From contig CM046864.1 in NCBI GenBank assembly GCA_025617745.1, positions 32,245,239 to 32,309,238 on the forward strand: 64,000 nt of DNA, in the 5' to 3' direction. This DNA comes from Heliocidaris erythrogramma (lineage: Eukaryota; Echinodermata; Echinoidea; Camarodonta; Echinometridae). A program made the translations under genes and the position numbers. Numbering within the stretch: the first letter of the stretch is position 1; every line of letters starts with the position of its first letter. Below are positions 32,859-44,255 of this stretch, piece by piece. The notes below the pieces were generated by a model. That model did not search any database. It was given only the letters and a program-made list of their open reading frames with translations, and had not been told where the DNA came from.

Positions 32859-35800
32859 ATGGATCAAGTTACTATTGAGGATATGATACCGGCTGGGAGG
32901 TCGCCCGGGTTAACAAGCTCCTATGATTTCACGGATTTGGACCAGGACTTCGCTTTCGACAATGATTTTGTGATTAGTGACCTGGAACCTTCGTTTGAGG
33001 AGGATGTATGTGAAATATGCCATCGCCAGTTTAAAGGGAAGAGAGGACTTCGCATTCATCTGGGCAAAACGCAGTGCGGTGAGTCTTTGAACCGTATTTT
33101 GTTAAATAGCAGGAGTAAATCGGGGCAAGACGGAAACTTGGAGGAAAACCACAATGTTTTTCGACCGCCTTCAGAGATTCAGGATCGTTTGCTTTTGTCA
33201 AAGTTAGATCGTCGCCCCTGTATAAATTGGCCAACTATGTCTAATAAACGGGACTGGGAAGCATTTGATGAAGAAGCTGAGAGAGTGGTGTCACCTTTGC
33301 TGAATGGTCCCGTTGATCAGAAACTTCGTACTTATGAGAAGATGGTGCACGCAATTGCTGTGGATTGTTTCGGTGTTAAAGAAAAAACTACTCGTGAGAT
33401 TCAACCTAATCGTCGTTATGTGCGCCTTAAGCAACTACGCAAAGAGAGGAGGTCTCTTCGCAGGAGAATCCGTTCAGCACCCGAGGAAGAGAAGGACGGT
33501 TTGAAGGATCTTGGTGACAAGCTGCACGACGAGATTCTAAATCTACGCAGAGCTGACAGAGCATGTAAGAGGAGGAGGGAAAGGAAATCAGGGAGGAGGA
33601 AATTTATGAGAGATCCCTTCCGTTCTGCTAAGGAGATTCTGGATCCAAGTTGCAAGATTGATCTCAACTGCTCCAGAGAGGATCTGAATGATCATCTTAC
33701 CCGAACTTACTCATCGGCTGTGAATGCTGACTTTGAGGAGTGGGAAGGTGCGAAACGGCCTGATCCCCCATCTCAACCCTTTGCCGACTCTGCACCGACG
33801 TTTAAGGAGCTGAAGGACATTTTGAAACGCACTAGGAATGCATCAGCTCCTGGGCAAAATGGGTTACCATACAGGATGTATAAAAGTTGCCCACGGTTAC
33901 TTCGTTTGATTTGGAGAATTATGGCCGTTGTGTGGAGGACCAAGAAAATTCCTATCCAATGGAGAGTGGCTGAAGGAGTGTACATTCAGAAGTCGGCATC
34001 TTCTAACGAGAAGGCAATAACTGATTTCCGTCCAATTTCTCTGCTCAACGTAGAAGCGAAGCTGTTCTTCGCTATCCAAGCCAAGCGTCTTGAAAGATAC
34101 CTTCGCTTCAACGGCTTTCTGGACGTGACAGTGCAAAAAGGAGGAGTATGTGGCCAGCCAGGCGTATGGGAGCACATATCAACTCTTTGGGAGACCATCA
34201 GAGATGCCAAGACTTGCCAAAAGAACCTTGCGGTGATTTGGCTAGACCTCGCCAACGCTTTCGGCTCTGTTCCCCATGCGGCAATTAGTTTTGCTCTTCG
34301 GTGGTACCACATGCCAGACACTTTTGTGGAGCTCATTGAGGCGTACTACGCGGGACTCTACGCTCGCTTTTCAGTGAAAGACTGGACTTCAGATTGGCAG
34401 AAATTTTCAGTTGGTATATTTATGGGCTGCACCTTATCGCCAATCCTGTTCGTCACCACCTTCAATCTGCTGAACGAGTTTGTGAGTCAGCTCTCCCCGA
34501 AGCTGTATTTGATGAGGAAGAAAGACACCCATATACCAGTACTGAAGGAATACATGGACGACATAACCATTTGTACAGCTTCAGTAGCTTCGGCGCAGGA
34601 GGTCCTCGACAAAGTCAACGATTTCATGATGTGGTCGCGCATGAGGATAAAACCAACAAAGTCACGCTCCCTAGTTCTGGACCGTGGTAAAGTTAGACAG
34701 GACGAGCCATTTCAAGTAAACGGTCAAGTGATTCCAGGAGTACAGAACAACCCTGTCAAGTTCTTGGGGAGGATCATCAATGGAGATTTGAATGACAAGC
34801 AGGCTCGTTTATCTCTCGAGACTTCTTTAGGAAGGTGGCTGAATCTGTTGGACAAATGTGTACTCACTGGTGTCATGAAATGTTGGTGTTATAACTACCT
34901 GATTCTACCAAGGGTCCAATGGCAACTGATGATCTACGACATTGCGCTTAGCTATGTAGAGCGCATGGAGACGATGGCGTCAACATTCCTACGAAAGTGG
35001 CTGGGCGTGAGCAGGAATTTATCCAGTGTGGCACTCTACTGTAAGCAGGCCAAACTGCGACTGCCACTGGACGGTTTGACGGAGCTTGTAAAGAAAACTT
35101 CGGTTAACAGCCTTCTTCAACTGAGAGCAAGTTCCGATGAGGTGGTGCAAAAGATTAAACCAGTTGTTCGTTGCGGGAGAAAGTGGAAACCAGCAGAAGC
35201 AGCAGAGAGGGCAGAGAACAGAGTAAGATTTGAGGACATGGCTAGGGGACAGTGTGGCCGTGCAGGTCTCGGTTCATCGAAGTACCGTGCATCGTGGAGC
35301 AGGATGTCCAGCAAGGAAAGGCGATCGGAGCTGTGCAAAGCGGTTTCGGCAGAGCATGACGACACATACTACGTTCGAGCGGTTCAACTTGGGGTGCAAG
35401 GCAGATGGACGTCTTGGGAAAATGTGAAGAGACGCGACTTGAAATGGAGAACGCTATATGACATGAGTCCGAAGCTGCTACAATTTGTAATTAGTTCAAC
35501 CTACGACACCATGGCTTCCCCGAAGAATTTGAAGAGGTGGGGACTCTCTCAAGAGGATTCATGTGACCTGTGCGGAGGCGAGGGGTGCACCACAACTCAC
35601 ATTTTGGCCGGGTGCCCTATCAGTCTCCAGCAAGGTCGCTACACGTGGCGACACAACCGTGTGCTGCGAGTCTTGCTACATGGCCTTCGTGAAGAGATTT
35701 CGAACGCAAACAGTAATCCAGCAAGAGAGGAAGAAAGGAGAATTCAATTTGTACGACCCGGAGAAACTCTTCCTCCTCGTCCAGCGAAGAGACGTCCCGG

Positions 35801-36245
35801 ACTCTTGCCGCTAGCACAAGACTGGAAAATCGTGGCCGACTTGGACACAAGACTCGTCTTCCCAGAAAAGATTGCCGTGACTAATCTTCGGCCAGATGTG
35901 GTGATCTTTTCGGAACAGAGGAAGACTGTGATAATGATCGAGCTCACGGTTTGTGATGAGAGTAATATGCAGAGCTCGCATGAAAGGAAGAGGAGGAAGT
36001 ACGAGGAACTGCATCTGCAATGTGTAAACAACGGATGGTCGACATCGGTGTGGCCGGTAGAGGTGGGTTGCAGAGGTTTTGCTTCGAATGCACTCCTTCC
36101 TTCGTTATTCCGACTTGGTGTTCGACGGTCCAAAGCAAAGCCACTAGAGAAGCTGTCATGCAACGTCGCCGAACGAGCGTCATTTCACCTGTGGCTCTGT
36201 AGACAACAAAAATCATGGGGCACGCCCATAGGGCACGCCCCATGA
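32859..36245 (+). CDS. REL-type LINE polyprotein: zinc finger, RT, restriction-like endonuclease
   Basis: The open frame runs from 32757, but its first 34 codons include L1-derived DNA. ATG at 32859 (MDQVTIEDM) is the first inside the element and gives 1128 residues. A C2HC-type zinc finger, CEICHRQFKGKRGLRIHLGK, lies at about 51-73, then a basic stretch (180-255). RT follows with WLDLANAFGSVPH (D463), GCTLSP and YMDD at 565-568. A CDLCGGEGCTTTHILAGC knuckle (902-919) precedes the restriction-like endonuclease with RPDVV (D1013) and IELT (E1028), the PD-(D/E)-type signature of R2, NeSL and Hero groups. No stop or frameshift is seen, so it could be active. The single finger and C-terminal endonuclease are usual for the class; clade is uncertain. 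Confidence 0.88.
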   Translation: MDQVTIEDMIPAGRSPGLTSSYDFTDLDQDFAFDNDFVISDLEPSFEEDVCEICHRQFKGKRGLRIHLGKTQCGESLNRILLNSRSKSGQDGNLEENHNVFRPPSEIQDRLLLSKLDRRPCINWPTMSNKRDWEAFDEEAERVVSPLLNGPVDQKLRTYEKMVHAIAVDCFGVKEKTTREIQPNRRYVRLKQLRKERRSLRRRIRSAPEEEKDGLKDLGDKLHDEILNLRRADRACKRRRERKSGRRKFMRDPFRSAKEILDPSCKIDLNCSREDLNDHLTRTYSSAVNADFEEWEGAKRPDPPSQPFADSAPTFKELKDILKRTRNASAPGQNGLPYRMYKSCPRLLRLIWRIMAVVWRTKKIPIQWRVAEGVYIQKSASSNEKAITDFRPISLLNVEAKLFFAIQAKRLERYLRFNGFLDVTVQKGGVCGQPGVWEHISTLWETIRDAKTCQKNLAVIWLDLANAFGSVPHAAISFALRWYHMPDTFVELIEAYYAGLYARFSVKDWTSDWQKFSVGIFMGCTLSPILFVTTFNLLNEFVSQLSPKLYLMRKKDTHIPVLKEYMDDITICTASVASAQEVLDKVNDFMMWSRMRIKPTKSRSLVLDRGKVRQDEPFQVNGQVIPGVQNNPVKFLGRIINGDLNDKQARLSLETSLGRWLNLLDKCVLTGVMKCWCYNYLILPRVQWQLMIYDIALSYVERMETMASTFLRKWLGVSRNLSSVALYCKQAKLRLPLDGLTELVKKTSVNSLLQLRASSDEVVQKIKPVVRCGRKWKPAEAAERAENRVRFEDMARGQCGRAGLGSSKYRASWSRMSSKERRSELCKAVSAEHDDTYYVRAVQLGVQGRWTSWENVKRRDLKWRTLYDMSPKLLQFVISSTYDTMASPKNLKRWGLSQEDSCDLCGGEGCTTTHILAGCPISLQQGRYTWRHNRVLRVLLHGLREEISNANSNPAREEERRIQFVRPGETLPPRPAKRRPGLLPLAQDWKIVADLDTRLVFPEKIAVTNLRPDVVIFSEQRKTVIMIELTVCDESNMQSSHERKRRKYEELHLQCVNNGWSTSVWPVEVGCRGFASNALLPSLFRLGVRRSKAKPLEKLSCNVAERASFHLWLCRQQKSWGTPIGHAP

Positions 36246-36246
36246 T
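36212..36246 (+). other. Hairpin across the stop codon of the REL-type LINE
   Basis: ATCATGGGGC (36212-36221) pairs with GCCCCATGAT (36237-36246), enclosing a GCCCATAGGGC-like loop. The stem covers the last codons and the stop. It could be a 3' RNA structure used by the element or a coincidence of the repeated CACGCCC. Confidence 0.4.
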
Positions 36247-36524
36247 TAAGATGGATTGTGACGTAATAGAGGGTGCGCAGATTATCCCTATACACCCAGA
36301 CAACTGCCAAGACTGAATTACGCGCAGAGAGGCGCATCTTGTTACCTAGAGACGCAGTTGTGATTTTCGCGCACTTCTCAACAGAGAAAACAGGTTAGTT
36401 CGAAGATTCGTATTGCCAGGTCCGGTTGTGTTTTTCACATTCGGGTCAGAAACGAATCTTTTTTCCAACCTTTTTCTGCTCCCTGGCAACTGAAGACGAG
36501 AGCAGTCTAAACTAACCTGTTTTT

Positions 36525-36526
<2 letters not shown>

Positions 36527-36555
<29 letters not shown>
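36527..36555. repeat. Poly(T) tract in REL-type LINE 3' region
   Basis: Twenty-nine T residues. It lies inside the inferred insertion rather than at its end, so it is not the element's own poly(A) tail in the sense orientation. Confidence 0.7.
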
Positions 36556-39500
36556 GTCTAACTCCTGCCGGGGTTTGTGCCATTTTGGCCAATTTATTTG
36601 GTATTTTGCATTGAATGTGGACAGTAACAAAAAATATGAGTAATAGTCTCTTCACTACTGTTACAAAATGTACATTTCTTATCAGTAACTAATTGGAATT
36701 TCTGTTTGAAATCTTAAACTGAAACCACCTCATATTTATATTAATAGTTGATTGAAAGGGAGTCAAACAATATGAATACCATGCTTTATCTTCGAGTTCT
36801 AAATCCTGTTTCCATTTTGTAAGGCTAATACATTCTTTAACGTTTTGTTTTAAAAAGGACTGGTAAATATGTGAACACCCTTTTTTCATTTTCAATATAA
36901 GAAGTATAATACATGTAGGTTCCATCAACTTTGGTATAACACTCTTTTTAAAACCAGACCGAATAGCACTGCACAGCCCATAGTATTGAAGGAAATTTAT
37001 TTGTATATTGAATTTATGTTGAAGTTCAAAATACGATAGAAATGTACCATCTGTTTTCAAAATATCATCGATGAAACGTATTCCTTTCACACTCCAAGAT
37101 TCAAAATATATTGAATTATTGTTCACTTTTATCCTGTGATTATTCCAGAGAGATTGACATGCAATAGTATCTACAGTGAGTTCAACCAAATCTGAAAAAG
37201 CGAAAAGCACCTCTTTCCAAAATGGATTAAGCGTGACAGTAGCTAATTGTTTGTAATGTTCGGACCCCCTATATAATTGCAGAGAATATGACGGAGGAAA
37301 AAACGAGAGAAACATATGATAAGTAAAGTTGCTATCAGATGAGTCACTAATAAATCTTCTGACCCATGATATCTTAAGAGATTTGATATGTATAGAAATA
37401 TCAGTCATTTTAATTCCACCATCCTTATATAACTGACACATTTGTTCCCTTCTTATTTTATCAGGTTTATTACCCCATATAAACGAGTAAAAACATCGAT
37501 TTACCTCTTTAATAATTTGTGAATTTGGTTCTGGAAGTGATAGAAACAAGTAATTTAATTTGGGTATAAATAACGATTTAATTATGGTTACTCGTCCTAA
37601 GGGGGTTAACGATCTTTTCAACCATGGGTTCTTTTCACAATAATTATGTTCAACCATCTGTGATAAATGTACTGAAAAGTCTATACCTAGGTACCTAAAA
37701 TAACCTTCAGATATCCAGTTCAATTTGTATTCATGTAAAATTTCTGCTTTAAGAGACCTGTTCTTCCCGATCCATATAACGTGCGTTTTTGTTATGTTGA
37801 TTTTAAGATCGGACATATTTTTAAAGTCATTAAGTATTTCGAGAGCACACTGTAAATCTTGCCTAGTACCATTAAGTGTCAAAAGGGTATCATCTGCATA
37901 TTGCAATAGTTTGAGTGTTTTCCCATTCATATGCAATCCAACTAAAGAATTTGAGTGACGCATTAGGATACCAAGTATTTCACTCACTAACAAAAACAGG
38001 TAAGGAGACAAAGGATCTCCCTGGCGACACCCTTGTCCTATTAAAAATCTATCTGTACAATGTCCGTTAACTAAGACACACGAGGAAGCGTTTTCATAAA
38101 ACAATTTAATCCACTTCTGTAAAGATGGGCCAAATTGAAAGAAATCCAAAACTTTATAGAGGAATTTGTGCGACACAGAGTCGAATGCCTTTTCAAAGTC
38201 AATAACCAGTAGCATGCCTGCTATATCATTTATTTCAGTGTAAAGTAATGTGTCATATAATAAACGTATATTTTCCCCTATGAAACGACCCTTTATAAAT
38301 CCCTTTTGATTTTCATGTATCAAGTAAGACAAAACACCTTTTAGTCTATTAGCTATACAACCGGATGCCAGTTTATAAATAACGTTTAGCAAGGAAATAG
38401 GGCGCCAGTTTTTAAGTAAATCTCGAGACTTGTTCCCTTTCGGAATCAAAGTTATAATCCCCAATTTTTGCGATTGTGATAAATGTCCTGTAAAATAAGC
38501 ATGGTTCAAAGACTTTACTATAAAATGTTTTATATCTTCCCAAAAGAAACGGTAGAATTCTACCGTAAAGCCATCTTGCCCAGGGGATTTATTGTTTTTC
38601 ATATGTTTTAACATAGCATAAACTTCATCGACACTTAATGGACCTTCAAGCAATAAAGACATTTTTGATGACAATTTGGGAATGTCAGAATAATTCAATA
38701 ACATTTCCAAATTTATTTCTTCTACTTCTTTTTCTGTATAAAGATTCGAATAAAAATTAAACACCTCTTTAAGCAATGCATGTTGTTCATTAATGATATC
38801 ACCATTTTCAGTAGATAGTTCACGTATTTCTCTTGTAACTTTGTTTTGTTTTTCCAAATTCAAAAAGAATTTTGAGGGTTTTTCCCCAAACTCCATCCAC
38901 TTTATACGAGATCTCATGGCGATTCCTTCATTCTGTTTTGAGCGGAAGGTTTCAAGTTCTAATCTTATTTCTTTAAATTCCTTTAATAAAGCAGTCTTAT
39001 CATTGTTTATTACCAATTTTCTTTCTAACTCTTCAATTTTCTTTTCTAAATATTGTTGCCTATTTACACCATCTTTCTTTAAAAAGGAAGCATACGATAT
39101 AGCTTCTCCCCTTATAATCATCATCAAAGTTTCGAGAAATAATTGATCATTTATAGTAAATTCACAATCACCAACTATAGAATCGTTTTCATCAAAATCT
39201 ACCGTGTCTTTTGCGTAAAATAAAATAGTTTCTTTTATTGTTTTCTTAATTTGTAAAACAAAACCGTCGTTTTTTAACAACGAATTATTGAATTTCCAAC
39301 AACCAGAACCTGGCTTTATTTGATTTAAGCTCAGACTTAGACTAATTAAGGAGTGATCCGTTCGATAACCCGGAGAAATATCAACCCTGTGAACTAACGA
39401 AAGAAGTTCTGAAGATATCAAAAAGAAGTCTAATCTGCTTTGTTTAAAAGGGTTTGGTTGTCGCCATGTATAGGATCTTTTTGTTGGATATTTAATTCTC

Positions 39501-40043
39501 CATGGATCGCATAAATCTAATGCACTCTTCATTTCCTTAACTTGTTGTTTTGCTCGAGGGTTATTAACATGGAGATAGTTACACGTATCGAGAGTTGAAT
39601 CTTGTACTAAATTCCAATCCCCACAGATAATGGTATGTGGATTTTCATATTCTGTTATAACTTTTTGAAGATCAGTAAAAAATGTGGGATTGTCTGTATT
39701 TGGCCCATATAACGATACTAATGTTATGTTATATTCATAAAGTGTCAAGTCTAAAACCACAAAGTTTCCTACATTGTCTATTTTCTGTCTATTTATATTT
39801 ACTGGGACCGTATCTTTAAAAAGAATAGCTACTCCCCTTGAGTTGGACGTATTACAAGAGAAAAAACATTTGCCTCCCCATCCCCTGCGTATTTCGTTCT
39901 CTATATCTGGTACAAAATGAGTATCCTGAATACAACACACGTCACATTGTTTTGACTTTAAATATAACAAAAATATCCTGCCTTTTCCGACTATCACCTA
40001 GGCCACGACAATTCATGGAAATATACGTAACATCATCGTGCAT

Positions 40044-40874
40044 CGTAAATGAGTTTGATAAGAAAAAGAAATAAGGAACTACCTGTGGAAGTATTAACTT
40101 TTTGTATACAAACGACAAGAACAAAAACAAAGACACCAACAACGACAAGACAAACACAATACAACAAAAAGAAGGACTCGCACTACGAGCCCTTGGAACG
40201 ACACACAACGGAAAGTCGAATGACTATCCTCCATAGGGGATCCTACAAAATCCATTTCATACGTTAATTCATGTACAACGCTAGAACCCTGTCCATCTTA
40301 CAAAAACAGCGTATACCCCTTCACATCCTCTCTCCATTAAAACGAATATTCGACATGTGTTTAGCACAAAACCTCATGTAAATTAACATCAGTGTCCATA
40401 TCAATACAAAAAAAAAAAAAAAAAAAACCCGATGTAGGCCTATAAAACATGCATTAACTAGATTTTTACATCTGGGTTATAATTAAACCCTTTCATAACC
40501 AATGCATCAGCAATCACTGATAGTATGTACATGTATTATAAATGGAGAGAGTAGGAGGGAGAGGAAGAGGCACAGAGATATAGAGAGGAAGAAAGAAAAT
40601 ATCAGCCCAACAGGTGCTGTATAAAATATTCACACATTCCAGTTTGATGGAAAGATTGTTCAATTACTTTGGAAGTTCTATATCTTCAAAATGAATACAG
40701 TTTTCTTCCTCTACCATTATATCCCCATGCCTCCGCCAAAACTTCTCCAACTAGCAGATGCAAATTGGAAAAGAGAAAAATTTAATTCAGTAACCATGAT
40801 GCTGAAGAGTAGTATCCGGTTACAACTATTATAATAGTTACAGTCAATAGTACTTTGTACACCATCACCAATGT
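40044..40874. other. Sequence upstream of L1-like ORF2
   Basis: AC/AG-rich then AT-rich, with an A run at 40408-40427 and GAGAG-type repeats near 40549-40595. No ORF1 protein is recognised. Confidence 0.5.
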
Positions 40875-41860
40875 TTAATTAAGTTTGTCCTCATTCATGC
40901 TCTCTTCGTATAAAATAAAAGGTCCTTTTAAACACAAATATGAAAGTTTTTTTTTTCATTTTAGTGAGATTTTTTCCAGTTATTATCTTTCTTAATATCA
41001 TTCAAAAAGTTAATACCTACTTCTATCTCCTCAGCATCATGGTCACTAAGACTATACAGTATAGACAGGAGTCTTTGGACAGACTATAATCTGTATGAAC
41101 ACTAAACGAAACAATTAATTTCTTAATAGTGTCTGTATCTCAAATAAACTAGTATAAGCTGATATTCAATTTATCATAATATCTGTCAGAAATTTGTGTC
41201 TATACTGAGATCAGTTCACTATGTTACAGCAATAATACATGAATGATTCCAACTCATTCTGTTCCTGAGATGAAACCATGTTCTCCTTTCCCCCAGGTTT
41301 TCACAATTTTGACAATGATGTGAAAACACTATTTTTTCATTATGTATTGTTTCTATAGTTACACATACTTTAAAATCGATTCTTTCAACAACAACTAAAA
41401 TATATGTATATATATATAACTCTATATGGTACCTTAGCAGGACAGTGCTTTGTTAGGAGCATTGTCTGAATGTCCTGCTAATGTCCGCGAGTGTCCTGCT
41501 AATGTACAGCAATGTATTGTGACGGAATAAACCTCATTGTTCACTGTCCCGCTAACGTACCATCCAGTGATATATATTATATGCTTTTCCTTCTAGCACG
41601 TCAATATTTTCTCATCCAATTATCCTATGCGAAAACCTTTCTCAGTTTGTTATCTTGCTTCACATATACGTCAGGAGTGAACTTCTTTCAAGAATCACTT
41701 TTTACTAAACCTTCATAACCGTAATATAATATATTTGTGAATTTATACTAAAGCCACCATATATCTTGAAAAATCAATGTCTATACCAGAAGGCATATGT
41801 TCACCACTAGCGTGTGATATCTAATTACACCAAAACATCTTTTCGTCTGACATATGACAT
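40875..41860. repeat. Segmental duplicate of 282-1100
   Basis: Near-identical to 282-1100 apart from the MITE at 41402-41575. After 41860 it continues into sequence deleted from copy A. Confidence 0.85.
41402..41575. mobile_element. ~0.17 kb MITE absent from the duplicate locus
   Basis: The inverted ends include GGTACCTTAGCAGGACAGTG (41428-41447) and the complement of CACTGTCCCGCTAACGTACC (41542-41561), with weaker homology outward to TA-rich flanks. The matching position near 800-815 in copy A has only a short AT stretch. The interior repeats GTCCTGCTAATGT. The exact outer limits are blurred by flanking TA repeats. Confidence 0.7.
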
Positions 41861-42036
41861 CGAATAAAAGCACTTCACCCTTCATTTTTCAAACATTTAC
41901 ATGAACTTCATAGAAATGCTCTTTCCCGACCAGGAAAAAATGAAATGAAAATAAAAAAATTCCTTCCCTATGCGGAAAAAAATATTTCCTTTGATTTGGA
42001 AGATTTCGAGAAGAACTTGTTCAATCGCCTAGTGAT
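41861..42036. other. Remainder of insertion to its right junction
   Basis: Sequence absent from copy A and not matched elsewhere in the window. Ends at the second TGATCTGAATCTT. Confidence 0.5.
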
Positions 42037-42656
42037 TGATCTGAATCTTGCTAAATATTGCAGCATATCATAAAGTGTATAAAGCAGCATGTACAAAGCT
42101 TCAACATTTGAAAGAAATCTCAACTTTCGGTCAACTTGCTGAATTTCTCGACTACTTTCCAAGGGTTTTTGTTAATTTTGCTCCCAATATTAGAAGTGAG
42201 TGAATAAAAAAAACCGTTTATCAATGTACAAAATTTAAACTTCTCGATCGCTCAATAACAGTGGTCCATCGCAAAATTTCCGGGGCAAAATGCACAAGGA
42301 ATTGCGTTTTTTAATAACTTGAATAAGTTTGGGCACGGGTGGGTGGGGGGGGGGGGGCATTGGAGGGGCGCAACTTCATTCTTTTCCCTGGGTACCATAA
42401 TTCATAGATAAGCCACTGGTTGCGCGTATGATAGAAGAGTATAGTATTTATTGGTCCAATGTATTCAACATGGTTTTTTGTTTTGCTCACAGTAAATGGC
42501 TTACATATAACATTCATATGGAATATTTCGAATTATCATATTGCTGTGCATAAAATTGAAATATATATATATATATATATATATATATTGCGGAAGATGT
42601 TGATCATCGTGGTAGTACAATAAGAGTATAAGTTGATCTGTTGTCACACGAAGGAG

Positions 42657-42704
42657 GAAACGAGGGTTGCGACGTTTCGACCGCTAACTGCTAGTCTTCG
42701 TCAG
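42657..42704 (-). ncRNA. Hammerhead-like core, second copy (candidate)
   Basis: Same CTGACGA, GAAAC and GAAACG/CGTTTC pairing as at 20033-20080. It is a duplicate, not independent support. Confidence 0.28.
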
Positions 42705-43393
42705 GCAATGTGGACAATCTGTGTGTGTGTGTGTGTGTGTAATTGGGTTTTTACAGACGTGTATCAATCAGATATGATTATTTACGTCTGGGACCGACCT
42801 TTAACGTCACCATCCGAAAGACGTGACTCAGTCTCGAACCTGGGTCCGCTGAATCAGTTTATAACTTCCACTGGTAGCTGCATTACAGGCTGTTGTCGTT
42901 GTTGTTTTAAAATAGGCAAACTAGTCAATTTTGACTATTGTTGCCTTGCTAAATTGCTCTTTTCACTTATACTTTATTTGTTGATCCGTGGGTCTAACTT
43001 TTAGTTAGAAAGGTACAGATTCCAGGATACCATGCAGGACCGCCACTCCTGCCCTGATTTTACAACGTTATCCTGACAAGCCCGCTCGAGGTGCATTTCG
43101 AGGGCGTCTTAGGAATACAAGTATTCCCTATGTCTCTCAAACGTGAGCAGTGGGCGCTCTTTCTGATTCCTCATAGAACCTCATTAGAAAATCCGAATAT
43201 ATGCATTATAAAAGCAAAATAAATACGTACACAGATCTTCTTTCCTTTTTTGTTTTGAGTAGAGTATAATACTGACATTAAAGGACCTTTCAATTAAGTG
43301 AAGTGACAAGAAAGTGCACCTATACCTATAGTTAGTATATAACTAAGTGCTTCATTTTTGAGCAGCATATACAAAACAAATTATACAGTATGA

Positions 43394-44255
43394 TTGTACA
43401 AATTAACATTCAATGGTCACAGCATAAATCATATCCGATTTACTTCGATTCCGTTCTCTTTATTTGATCACACCTTACCACCACGGTTGCCCTCTTGGCA
43501 AGCAATTACAAATCGACTAGTCCTTTTGAAATATCTGACGAGTGCACCTTGTGTCTTGACACTGGGATTCTCCACTTTGCGTTCCGCTTCAGAGACATTG
43601 CTAACATTTAATTCCGCAAGTAACAGGGCGCGTTGGATGATAAACCTAGGGCAAACATATACAAAAATGGTATACCGTTTCTCTCTCGTTACAAAAATCA
43701 CTTTCCAGTTGTGCGTCTTCCTGTCTTAAACAGGAAGTCTTAAACAGGAAGTCATTCAACCCAAACCTGCCAAGCGTAATCTGTGAATCATTTTTCACCA
43801 CTTTTGTCGGTGCAGAGATACTGAAATGATGGTTTTTCTGGGACCACTTTTTGGTATTTTCTTAATTCTGAGTTTGACATGTCCCATCTCTTCTGCCATT
43901 CATTTTGTATGAGAATTCTTAAAATCTGTTTGGTTTCTTGGATATTCAATCCATTATTATTCTCTACTCCTTGTTTTAGGGCTGTTTTCGCATAGAAATC
44001 AGCCGTTTCGTTCCCTTGGACCCCACAGTGAGATGGGATCCATTCTAAGCAGATTATTGTGCCTTTGAATTTTAGACATGTAGCGGTGATTATAATTTCT
44101 TTTACGAAATTGTCGTTATTGTTTTCCTTGATTGCTTGAATAGCACTCAGAGAATCTGTCAAAATTACCACTTTATTATAAACATTCAAATTTTCAAGCC
44201 ACTGCAGTGCCAAGACAATTGCGGGCCAATTCTGATCTGTAAGATGATGTGAAGT
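43394..44255 (-). pseudogene. LINE RNase H and C-terminal remnant, copy 2
   Basis: The best frame (43788-44213) reads VVILTDSLSAIQAI, then WIPSHCGVQGNETADFYAKT, the catalytic D, H and D segments of a LINE RNase H. It extends left, with frameshifts, into a HRLRLAGLGLND and zinc-motif tail. The first RNase H strand is cut off near 44255 and there is no RT, so it is a stranded 3' part of an I/Jockey-type element. Confidence 0.82.

Larger units (their letters stand above)
32825..36611 (+). mobile_element. REL-type LINE (R2/Hero-like) nested in the L1-like element
   Basis: About 3.8 kb, apparently complete. It splits the L1-like ORF2 between its zinc motif and the following tryptophan-containing block. 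TGA at 32822-32824 and 36612-36614 may be a 3 bp target duplication, since removing the insert restores in-frame L1 coding sequence of normal spacing. The 3' non-coding part includes a T run and GCCGGGGTTTGTGCCATTTT. Confidence 0.85.
32516..40043 (-). pseudogene. L1/Tx1-like LINE ORF2 (endonuclease-RT), split and frameshifted
   Basis: The probable start is ATG at 40041-40043 (MHDDVTYISMNCRGLGDSRK). A one-base frameshift near 39976 moves reading into the long frame 36689-39997. That frame holds an APE endonuclease (GDWN at 126-129 and DHS at 214-216 of the frame) and RT with VIDFEKAFDS near 598, CRQGDPLSP near 657 and YADD at 700-703. A second frameshift near 36700 leads to the CTFC...H....C zinc motif. 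An R2-like LINE then interrupts, and the frame resumes at 32821 with WSKLEEWLF, ending at 32516. Neither half is functional. Confidence 0.88.
32280..42036 (-). mobile_element. L1/Tx1-like LINE insertion (nested), ~9.8 kb
   Basis: TGATCTGAATCTT occurs at 32267-32279 and again at 42037-42049, while the duplicate locus has it once (about 19417-19430) with no insertion. The insert begins on the minus-strand 3' side with an A/TA-rich tail. It contains ORF2 of an L1/Tx1-like LINE (40043 to 32516), interrupted by another LINE at 32825-36611. The part upstream of ORF2, 40044-42036, shows no ORF1 and includes a poly(A) run (40408-40427) and the segment also found at 282-1100. Either it is 5' UTR or several events built it. 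Confidence 0.7.

Noticed and set aside
36527-36555. Poly(T) tract as the poly(A) tail and 3' end of the L1-like element
   Set aside because: The L1-like frame continues at 32821 once the nested element is removed, so this tract belongs to the inserted sequence.
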